The notes under the pieces were generated by a model. The model was given only the letters and a program-made list of their open reading frames with translations. It searched no databases and was not told the origin of the DNA. Shown piece by piece: positions 33,560-43,477 of a stretch of 64,000 nucleotides of DNA. Position numbers and translations under genes: made by a program. The number at the start of each line of letters is the position of its first letter. Within the stretch, counting starts at the first letter, position 1. Origin of the DNA: Anthonomus grandis grandis (lineage: Eukaryota > Arthropoda > Insecta > Coleoptera > Curculionidae). The stretch covers positions 10,705,167 through 10,769,166 of the forward strand of contig NC_065547.1 of NCBI RefSeq assembly GCF_022605725.1, in the 5' to 3' direction.

Positions 33560-34925
33560 CAATCTCTCCTGACTCTCCGCATGCACATTATACTCTAGCG
33601 GCCATACATTATATCATCAATATACTGAAATTCACGGCTTAGTCTGGTAATGAGTTCCAGAGTTCTAGATGTTTCACTAATTATGTTTACCCCAATATCC
33701 CCAAAATATTCATAAAAAGTTAAAGAAATTTGAGGTCATCTGCATACAGAAGAACCAAAGAGTTGAGCTGCTTACACACACCATTAATAAAGATGCCAAA
33801 CAAAAGAGGGGCAAGGAATGACCCTTGAGGAACTTCTAAAGTGCAATAGTAATCCTGAGAAACAACTCCATTTATATCCACAAACTTATTCCAATCAGAT
33901 AATCAGGCATGTGTTAATGTGTGATTAATTTACCAGAAAAGCCAAATATTTTTTAATCTTCCAAGTAGAAAAACATAGTCCAGTTTCTCAAAGGCTTTGG
34001 ACAGATCTATGTAAATAACTTTCACTTGGGAAAAACTATCAAGGGATTCAGCCTAAAACTGTAGAAATTCTGTTTTTCATAATACATTTAATTTTGAACT
34101 TTGAGACCTTTAGACCTCGCCTTCTAAAAAAAATGTTTTGTCAATGATCGTATGGTTCATAGTATTCGTTCATAGTATAAGTCGAAGAAAGCATCAACAA
34201 TGTGCATGATTATATACCATAGCATTTGGGATTTGAGAAGAACCTGATCATTTAGTGCTTAAATATAGCCAAAATTTGTGAAGATTAATAATAATTTGAG
34301 TTATTTGATCACATTGAAGTCACCTAGAATTAAGACATTTTTTTTCATATAAAGTATCTTGCACTATTAAGAATTCATAAAATGACTCAAGGGCGTTTAC
34401 AGAGCAAGGAGAGGCATATAGATCACAAATATAAAAACATAATAATTGTGCAATAAGTCTTTGGAGGCGATGATGTTAAGATGGTCAGGTACAAGAGATC
34501 GTAAACCAATAAGTTTTAAGAAGAAAGGATGACAATTTATTATTTATAGCGTAGATTACACCTCCACCTCTCTCCAGTGGCAATTTGATTACGATTATAC
34601 CCATAAATCTCAAAATCAATTGGAATGAATTCACTGGAATGGATAGTTCTAGCCAGCTTTCAGTGAACGCTAAATTTCCATAATCACAAGGTGTGGAAGA
34701 GTGGAAAATGTTTATTAATTTAGTGTGAATACCATTTGGGTTTTGATAATACATATTAAATGCAGGTTGTGGATCAGGAGTGTCGGGAGTATAATTGATT
34801 TTACTAAAATTAGATGCTGTCAGTGAATTTACAGAGTTATTTATAGCTTGAGAATTATTTTGAATGTGAATATTATTAGAAGAATTTATGTTATATCCTG
34901 GGAGTATGTCCGATTCCAAAGACAC
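33560..34925 (-). pseudogene. Non-LTR retrotransposon fragment (endonuclease start and RT core)
   Basis: On the minus strand, 34925-34485 reads a linker and endonuclease start: MYYQNPNGIHTKL, then LAFTESWLEL and LERGGGVIYAI. Nearer 33560-34000 the reverse transcriptase core appears: IDLSKAFEKLDYVFLL, LEVPQGSFLAPLLFGIFING and LLYADDLKF. Most of the sequence between these domains is missing or unreadable, so it is a rearranged fragment. A shorter paralogous copy lies at 36890-37560, showing duplication together with the hAT array. It belongs to an endonuclease-bearing non-LTR clade distinct from the elements at 1-5 kb and 51-63 kb. Confidence 0.75.
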
Positions 34926-35289
34926 TCTTGAACTAGAATAGGTGCTTAATTGTGATTGTTAACCCACTTTGGCCTTAAATTATGCTATAAGTAACCTTAT
35001 CATTTAACTTTCCGTGTTAACTTTCGTTATTTAATTCTTCAAATTTTTGTTACATATGCCCGGACTATTGGGCCACTCCTTTTACAACATTTGGTAACGC
35101 CCTATAATATTCGCCATTGCACTCTATCACACAGGTGTAAATGTTTAACAGCACTTTAATCCGGGCGTTTTAAAGAATTAATTCATTTTCGTCCAGACAT
35201 TTTTTGTTTATAAACGGATTGTGAGAATAAAAATAGAGTTTTTTAACAAAAAGTAATTTTTGACAGACAGTAGTACTTATCACCATATT

Positions 35290-36750
35290 TTTGATCCATC
35301 ATAAGATTTTTAATTTAACAGAATATAAAACATTTCAAAAATGTTTGACAATTGATAGAATAAACCCGTATGCAGGGGATGGTAGGAGGAGGCAATTGTA
35401 CCTACATTTTATTCTCATGAGTGATGAAAATCGAGATATAGCGGAAAAGGAACAACTATCAATAGATATTCGATTTTTTATCAAGAAAAGGGAGTTATCC
35501 AAGAAGAATTCATAGGTTTTGCCAAATTAGAAGTTAAGGATGCACACACAATCGCCTCCTCAATTGATATTTTTATAATAGAAGCAGAACTGGATCCCAT
35601 AAAATTCAAGGGGCAAAACTATGATGAAAGCTATCACACTATGTCTTTTTGAGAAACATTATCATTTTAAGAAACGATTATCGTCAAGTTTGTTAATGAT
35701 TTTAATGAAGTTCAACATTTATGTCTCTTTTTACCTAATTTTAATTGCCTGGAATCGTGAAAGACATAATAGCAATTGTGCGGGCAATTGAGTCTTTCTT
35801 TGGTCTCTTTGTATCTTATTTCTGCAGCCTCGAAGAATAAAATTATGACATTTTTCCATGTAGTCGAGGCCATTCATGTCTCTTTTTAACTAATTCCAAC
35901 TGTCTGGAATAGTGAGAGACATAATGGCAATTTAAAAGCAATTTTCCTGGCAGCTGAGAATATTTTTGTCTCTTGCTAACTAATTCCAAGTGCCTGGCAG
36001 AGTGAGGGAAATTATAACAATTGTTCAGGCAGTTGACGTAACTTTTGTTTGTGTTGAATTAATTAAGCTGCCTGCAAGAGGGACATAATGGCAATTCAAA
36101 GGCAAGTTTCCAGACAGGTGAGGAGGATACACAACTTTAAGTTGTTCCGCAAATTCGCAATACTATATCAACAATTAAAGACGCTATCAATTTTTATCGA
36201 TATTCTCCCAAAAGAAGGAAATAGGTTTCTAACATTTCTGCTTTTCGTGAAACAAAATAGTTAAAAAAGTACAAAAGAATTACACTTTTTAAAGAATATT
36301 TTGTCAATATTTTCAATGTATTGAAAGCACTATCTACAGAAGTCCAATTTTGGAAAAGGTCCTTCTTATTTAGATTCATTGATAGCTAATAAGATGTCCC
36401 GAAAAGAACTTGCAAGCATATTCTTTACTTCACTTACATCGAGCTAACATACTGAAAATAGAACTCTCTAAAAATTTTAAGTTCTACGATCTCTTGAAAG
36501 CTTCACCGGAGAGTCTGGGTCATTGGAAAGACAAAAATTTGAAAACAGATTAAGACCTTCAGTAGTTAGACTGGTGCGATTTTGTCCGACAGACAACAGT
36601 GTTTTTCCAGGTACGAGGTTAGCTCTATACATAACCATCGCAATATCTTCTACAACAGGTTCGATCGAGAGGATATTCAATACATTGAAGAGGCGAAAGA
36701 CTTATTATTATAAATCTTCCAGAGTCATTATAGAATAATTTTAAAGGACC
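35290..36750 (+). pseudogene. hAT transposase remnant, copy 3
   Basis: The frame at 35291-35515 reads QLSIDIRFFIKKRELSK. It is followed by AHTIASSIDIFIIEAELD and IKFKGQNYDE near 35600, the counterpart of 29590-29690. Near 36180-36370 it reads TIKDAINFYRYSPKR then FRETKW, matching 29790-29880. The dimerisation region TGSIERIFNTLKRRKTYY lies near 36655-36715. Stops and frameshifts throughout. It complements copy 1 by keeping the region upstream of the catalytic core. Confidence 0.7.
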
Positions 36751-36889
36751 TAGTTGCAGAGGAGGAAACTCACTTTAATCTACCTTCAAGGCTTTTTCTG
36801 AAAATTTTTAATTCTTTAAATTGTTGTCATATCTGCCTTAATATCAAGTCAGTCCTTTTACAACGTTTGGTAGTGCCCCTTAAGTTCAA

Positions 36890-37560
36890 CAACGTACGTT
36901 ACACTCTCTGCAGACCCTTTGCATGCACATTATACTCTGGCGAATAGATGACTGAGGCACATTCAAGTTTTGGCCTTACAAAACCACAGAATAGATTTTT
37001 AAGTATATTAGCATTTTAAAATTGACTGCTCAGTCTGGTAATGAACCCACGAGTTCATTTAGTTATATTTACGCTAAGATGTCTAAAATATTCACACCTA
37101 CGTAGCGACTTATTTTTTTTATGGAAAGAATGACAATTTATTGTTTATAGCTAGAATTACACCTCCACCGCTCTCCAAACCAGTAGGAATTTGATTACGA
37201 TCACACCTATAAACCTCAGCAACTTTAGTTGAGATGAATTCACTTGTTGGACTGGATAGATGTAGCCAGCTTTCAGTGAAACCTATAATTCCATATTCAC
37301 AGTATGTGGAAAAGTAAAGAATATTTATTAATTTAGTGTGGATGCCATCTGTATTTTAATAATATACATTAAGTGGAGGTAGTGGATCAGGAGTGTCGGG
37401 AGTATAAGTAATTTTACTAATATTAGATGGTGTCAGTGGATTTACAGCGTTACTTATGGCTTGAGAATTATTTTGAATGTCAATCATATTACAAGAATTT
37501 CGTTATATCCTGAGAGTATGTCCGATTTCAAAAACCCTTGAACTGGAATAGGTGCTTGAT
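36890..37560 (-). pseudogene. Second copy of the non-LTR fragment
   Basis: Nucleotide homology to 33550-33720 and 34500-34990, with the part in between deleted. It retains the endonuclease start in broken frames. The flanking sequence is also shared (gattgttaacccactttgg at 34957 and 37562), so it arose by segmental duplication and not by a new insertion. Confidence 0.7.
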
Positions 37561-37870
37561 TGTGATTGTTAACCCACTTTGGCCTTAAATTATGCTACAT
37601 GGGATTTAAATTGGCAAGGTAAATATAAGTAACCTTTATCACTTAACTTTCCGTGTTAACTTTCGTTATTTAATTCTTCAAATTTTTGTCACATATGCCC
37701 GGACTATTAAGCCACTCCTTTTACAACAAATTGGTAACGCCCTATAATAATCGCCATTGCACTTTACCACTCAGGTGTAAATGTTTCACAGCACTTTAGT
37801 CCGGGCGTTTTAAAGAATTAATTCATTTTCGTCGAGACATATTTTTTGTTTATAAATGGATTTTGAGGTT

Positions 37871-39149
37871 AAAAACTGAGTCACATTAAGTAATTAAATG
37901 TGCCAGTGCGAACAGTGTTGCGAAATTTAATTCCTTTACTTGCTATTGGGCTGGTTGAAATTTGATGCAGTTCTGTGTTGATCCCCCTGTATAATGTTTC
38001 TTTTTTTTAATTAATCGATTAATTAATTAACAAGAGTTATTTATATGCAATTGCTCAAAAAAGCTTTTTTTTAAATCGGAATAGTATAATCAATATATTT
38101 ACAAGAAAAGAAGCGCATTTTGCGCACAAGTGTAGCCATCGAATTAATTGCGGAACATATGAATCTGGTGATTATTAATAACATTTTTAATATTTATAGC
38201 GTATTATAATATCTTACAATAAACGGTTTTTTTATAATGGTTTTGTACACAAACATAAATTAATTTTTTTATAATATTTTAGCAGTAGCAGAGCAAACAC
38301 GTCAACGTACGCCATGTTTACACACAATACGACCATTAAAGTGGAATTTTCCTAATTACTAACTGGAAATTCCTATTTATTCCTCCATTTTCCCAAATAT
38401 ATTGTTTTTGCCAAACCGAAAATATTATAAAAAATATGCTCTTGTGCGTTATATAAGAACAGTGGAATATATTAGGCACAACAAATATGTATATAACTAT
38501 TGTGCCAATATACATAAAATACAAAACGTCAACATATACATAATTATAAACTTACAATGCTTCACAGACGGAAATATTATTAACAAGCATTTACTACCTA
38601 AACTGGCTAATAACAATAATAATGATAATAATAATAATAAGTCTTTAATAACAATTTGAAATAAGTCTAATATATTTTAAATGTTTTAAGATATTTGGTC
38701 TTTATATTTCTTTTGTACTTAAAACCGACTTAATGATGATTTATAGTTGATTTTATAGTTGATTAATACTGTTATTTTGTTATTATTTTTATTTTAATAG
38801 TATATATAGCATTTACAGTAAAGATATGGTAACGAAGTCAAGCAGTATGGGTAACCATAGAAGCTTTTTGAACACCATGTGTTTCATTTTAGCGTCACGC
38901 CTATATTATGTTGGAAATATGTTTAAATAATCTTTCTAATTTAAAATGGGATACCCTATGTATTAATGTGTTTGGATTTATTGGAAAATTATGACAAATT
39001 TTATAGGTGAAATGTATAATATATAATTTCGTTCAGCGATTTTCGAAATATAAACAAAAGAAAATGGCGTCTCTTTTGAAGATTGTGAAGATTAAAAGAT
39101 CCACATGTTAGGTTGAATTTTATTAATGAAAATTGTAAATTGTAATTTT
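37871..39149. other. AT-rich non-coding
   Basis: No recognised gene. It contains an AAT/ATA-type microsatellite near 38609-38640 and short A/T runs. Confidence 0.5.
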
Positions 39150-39453
39150 AAATTAAGGACTCTCATTCAAAAATTTCTTCATTATTATCTGAAAAAATTC
39201 TATATCTTAGAATTTTTAGTTATTCTCTTAAAACGTCTATTTATTATACTGGAATTTATATTTATTATTCGAACATTTGTACTTGGAATTTTCTCTCATA
39301 CCTGAAATTTTTAATTATTATCTATCCAAAAATTTTCACTTAATATTTGGTTTCACATTTATAAATTTTCAATTTATTGTCTTAGAATTTTCAGTTATAA
39401 CTGTAATACGTTTACTGATTATCTTCGAAATATCAGTTGTTATAGTTAAAATA
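39150..39453. repeat. Degenerate AT-rich minisatellite, left block
   Basis: Loose units of about 23 nt resembling ttattatctnggaattttca. The same kind of array resumes at 42230, so the block at 39454-42229 appears inserted in it. Confidence 0.6.
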
Positions 39454-39782
39454 GCTCTTATCGTGCGGGTGTATCGGATTATCAACGACGAACTTTTGTA
39501 GTTACGTTTTATTTCAATTTGCGCAACAACGTTTTTTTAACTACAACGCGTCAGATAAACGAAACAGATATATGCAGCGTTAATGTATCAAAAGAAGATA
39601 AAATGATAAATGTCAGTGGTTCTAAAACAATTACTTTCATAACAAAAAAAAATTTCGAACATGCCTGTCTCGTTTCGATTGATGGATGACATTATTTGTC
39701 AGAAGATAATTTTAATTTCAAATTCAAAAGAAAAAGCCTTTTTGTGGATTTCTAAATCCTCAAGCCAAAAAAATCCTACTTA

Positions 39783-41069
39783 ATGTTATTAATTACTTCG
39801 AGAACGAAAAAGAAAATAAAGGGTTGCCTAAGAATTGTACAAGAAGAAGTAGCTAAAGCGCTTGGAATTAGTTTAAGAATGGTGCAAAAGGTTGTATATG
39901 AAAACAAGAATAATCTTATTCCCAAGAAGGAAAAAAAGTGTAAAAGGAAGAAGCCGAAAACTGAAGATTTACGTGAATGTGTAAAAATGGAAGTAAGGGA
40001 TAGGATTTATGAACTATATAGGCTAAAAACAAATATAAAGCTGCCATTTCTGAGGGATGTTTTAAAGCAACGCGGCACTTTGGAAATTGGACTTTCTGCT
40101 TTATCAAAATTAATTAAAAGCATAGGTTTTCGCTATAAAAAAGACTGCAATAGAAGATATTTGTGTAAACTACCAAATATTGTGAGCCAACGAATAGGAT
40201 TTTTAAGACAATATACACAAAATGAAAAATCAAAGTTAAGGAAAGTGGTATTCTTAGATGAAACTTGGATATTTTCAAACGGGAGTGGAATAAAATCTTA
40301 GCAAGATGAATCTGTCAAAAGCGTGAAAAGAAAAAAAGAATGTGGTCAGGGAAAACGATTTATTATTTTACATGCCGGGTCTTCAACGGGATTCGTTCCA
40401 GGTGCAAGTTTAATTTTTTCTTCTAAGTCTAAAAGTATGGATTATCATGACAATATGAATTGCGAAATGTTTGAAAAATGGTTAAAGGAACAGTTAATAC
40501 CGAACTTGCAAGAACCTTCCTTAATAGTATTAGACAATGCGTCGTATCATTCAAGAATTTTGAATAAACAACCAAATGGAAGTTAAAGAAAAAGCGAAAT
40601 TTATGAATGGTTAGTAAAAGAAAATCGGAATCCCTTGCCATATATGCTAAAATCCGAACTTCTTTCAATTGCAAAATCACTGAAAAGACCAAAAATATAT
40701 GCTGTTGATGAAATAGTACGTGAATATGGCCATGAAGTTTTAAGATTGCCACCATACCATTGTCAGTTTAATGCCATTGAGCTTATATGGGCAGGGTCAA
40801 AATCTTATTATGAGAAGCATGTGGGTGCTGGACTTAGATCTGACCAGGTTGAAGCTGTTTGGAATGAGGCATTGAATCACATCACAAAGGAGTATTGGCA
40901 GAAATCAGTGGATCACACAGAAAAGATTATTAGAACCTGGTGGAAGAGAGAAAAAGTACTCGATATCCAAGTTGAACCATTGATCATTGCTCCATTTGAA
41001 GAAGATTCGGAAAAGAGTTTTCCGACTCTGTTAGTGATAATGATAGTTATAATTAGTTTCTTTTTTTAG
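39783..41069 (+). pseudogene. IS630/Tc1/mariner-superfamily transposase, DD82E-like, two in-frame stops
   Basis: One frame runs through the whole span and is broken only by TAG at 40299-40301 and TAA at 40584-40586. The N-terminus has a helix-turn-helix (QEEVAKALGISLRMVQKVV). The DDE domain shows VVFLDETWIF (first Asp), SLIVLDNASYHSRI (second Asp, codon 40533) and LPPYHCQFNAIELIWA (Glu, codon 40779). Asp and Glu are 82 codons apart, far more than the 34 of typical Tc1 but matching the reported DD82E (Sailor-type) group. About 428 codons without the stops. It would catalyse cut-and-paste transposition. So few lesions suggest recent inactivation. Confidence 0.8.
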
Positions 41070-41269
41070 TCAAATTTGTTACTTCATTTTTACAGATTCA
41101 CTTAAATCTTTAGTCTTCGGCTTCTTCCTTTTACACTTTGTTTCCTGCTTGGAAATAAGATTGTTCTTGTTTTCATATACAACCCTTTGCACCATTCTTA
41201 AACTAACTCCAAGCGCTTTAGCTACTTCTTCTTGTACATTCTAAGCAATCCCTTATTTTCTTTTTCGTT
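39803..41269. repeat. Inverted duplication of the transposase 5' coding region
   Basis: 39803-39995 matches the reverse complement of 41081-41269 with scattered mismatches. The downstream arm begins just past the transposase stop. It gives the element a palindromic outline with arms of about 190 bp. Confidence 0.85.
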
Positions 41270-41349
41270 ATTAAAATAATTTGTTTTCTTTTTGCATTTC
41301 GTTTATTATTTAGGTATGATTAAAAAGTACAACATTTTTTTTTAAACAA

Positions 41350-41600
41350 AGCTAAGTAAATAAATTAGTGAATGCGCTGGGAGATAGATATGCCCGGCGC
41401 ATTCTCCATTTTTTTAATAGTTAGTTTCAATCTTTTTGTGCCTTGTAATGTGTAAATAAATAAATATTCATAAGAAAACGACATTTTAAAGAACTGTCGT
41501 AGCTCCCCTCGTATTTATCTTTTTTAAAAAAGCTAAGTAAATAAATTGGTGAATGCCCTGGGAGATAGAAATGCCCGCCGCATTCACCAGTTTTTTTTTA
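41350..41600. repeat. Two direct copies of a hairpin-bearing repeat
   Basis: Copies at 41351-41420 and 41531-41600 share gctaagtaaataaatt and the ctgggagatagaNatgcccg core. Stems: 41370-41377 with 41397-41404 (8 bp), and 41548-41556 with 41580-41588 (9 bp, GGTGAATGC). Spacing about 178 bp. Confidence 0.8.
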
Positions 41601-42229
41601 GTTATTTTTTATCTTTTTTTGACTTTTAACTGATATAAAAGAAAAGATAACACAACTTTTTTAATTTTCTGTGCATCAACGTATAGATTGGGTCGAACGA
41701 CAAATAATATATCATAAAATTAAAATATCATTTTAAAAGTGAGATTGTAACATGAACTTGCCTTTAAACAAAGAAAGTAGTTTTCTGGTCTCTGACTGCA
41801 CTGCATCACACAAAATACAAATTAGTTGTTTGTCATTATACCAAAATGTATAGTTTCCTAATAAAATAAATTAGATGCTGTGCCCTGAAATCGACAAATT
41901 AGTATGTTATGCACATACATAGGGTCATGCTAAATCGTATACCCAACGGGCTTTATACTTATGGGCTTTTTCACGTCATAAAAGGAAATAATCAACGTAT
42001 GTTTTACATGTCGAATCTCGGATACGTAGTATTCCGCAGACATTTTCACGGCGTTAAAGGCATCACGTCGGTTAAGAATTATGATCCAAGGTGTATACGC
42101 GGCTTTAATATGTCACATGACGGCGTTCAATGTATTATCAAACTCTCAGGGAAATAACATTTTGGTAGCCACTGATTTTTCAATTTGATTCATATTACGT
42201 GGTGACCTTTGAACCCGCACAATAAGAGC

Positions 42230-43220
42230 GAAGGCGACTATATCTGAACATTTCTAGTTAATATTTGAAAATTTAGATCTTCTACTTTCAGTTCTTTTTA
42301 TTATTCTAGGATTTTCAGTATTACCCGAAAATGTTTTGGGTTTTTTTACGTAAAATTTTTAGTTATTATACGAAAACGTCTACTCATTATATTGGAATTT
42401 CTATTTATTATTTGAGAATTTCGACTTTTTCTAAGTAGTTTCTTAAGATTTTTGACTTCTACCCAGAAATTTTTCTGAGCAAATATTCTTAAATTATTTA
42501 TTACATCTCAAATTTTAAATTTAGAAAGTTTTCTTCAAAATAATGAAATATTTATCTTAGCAGTGATTTATATGGCTGTGGATCAAAAACCTGTAAAATA
42601 TATATTTTTTTATTTAAAAATTATAAAATATTTATCTGGTTATTAATTTTAAGCATTTTTTAATAATTTTAGTAAGATATTTTAGATAAAATGTTTTCTT
42701 TAGCAGTATAGCATAATTATACTTAGTATTTAAAAAATTGAGATTTTCTACTTATTTATTAATTTAAAATTTTCAATCATTGCCGGAAAATGTTTACTTA
42801 TTATTTTGGAAATGTCAATTATTATATGAGAATTTGTATCTTTATTCTCCATCTATAAATGTCTATTTAGTATCTGAAAGTTTTTGATTTTCAACTTATT
42901 ATCTCAGAATTTCCGGTTATTTTCTCAAAATGTCTTCTTTTTATCTTGGAATTTCTATTTAATCTTTCGGAAATTTGAATTTAAATTTTTACTCTTTTTT
43001 TTATTTCAGATTTTCTATTTATTATTATAGAATTCTTAGTTATTACTTGAAAGTTTTTATTTATTACCTTGAAAATCTCAGTTGATATCTAAACATTTCT
43101 TGTCTTAAATCTGAAATTTTCGGTTTTTCTACGTACTATCTTAGAATTTCCAGTTACTCCTATTTATAATTTTGGAATTTTTATTGATTGTTTGATAGTT
43201 TCAACTTATACCCTAGAAAT
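42230..43220. repeat. Degenerate AT-rich minisatellite, right block
   Basis: Repeated words such as ggaatttctatttatta and ttttcagttatta at about 20-25 nt spacing. Same family as 39150-39453. Confidence 0.6.
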
Positions 43221-43477
43221 GTGAAAAAAAAAATAAAAACATATTTTTAACTAAAAAATTTTAAATTCTGCAAACAATGGAATATGTTTATTCATATTAT
43301 ATAGAATAACGCTAAAATTTAAAAAAAAATACTTTTTTTGTTTTAATTTTAAATTTTTAATCCTATAATTTTTTTCTTAATTATTCCTATTAATTATAAT
43401 AAAAAATTAATTATTAAATATTTTTTTATTTTATTTAAAGTAAAAAAAGTAAATAAATAAAAAATCCGTAATTCCTA

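Larger units (their letters stand above)
28760..37870. repeat. Duplicated hAT-containing array with repeated ATGCCCGGACTA blocks
   Basis: A block of about 150 bp recurs in the same orientation at about 28770-28905, 31045-31195, 32725-32875, 35050-35205, 36820-36880 (partial) and 37690-37850. Each full copy holds GCCCGGACTA near its left side and TAGTCCGGGC about 110-130 bp later, an inverted pair. hAT transposase remnants lie between successive blocks, and sequence homology extends beyond them. This looks like tandem or segmental duplication of an element plus flank. Confidence 0.7.
39454..42229 (+). mobile_element. IS630/Tc1/mariner-group DNA transposon with wide D-E spacing, candidate limits
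   Basis: The limits are set by a 17-bp inverted pair with one mismatch: GCTCTTATCGTGCGGGT at 39454-39470 and its inverse at 42213-42229, with minisatellite on both outer sides. Inside are the transposase gene, an inverted partial copy of its 5' end (41081-41269), two hairpin repeats and 640 bp of unassigned sequence. A TA duplication is not evident, so the outer limits are tentative. Confidence 0.5.

Noticed and set aside
41909..42157. 82-codon frame starting MHIHRVMLNR
   Set aside because: No family resemblance. It lies in the right part of the DD82E-like element, where no second gene is expected; kept only as unassigned sequence.
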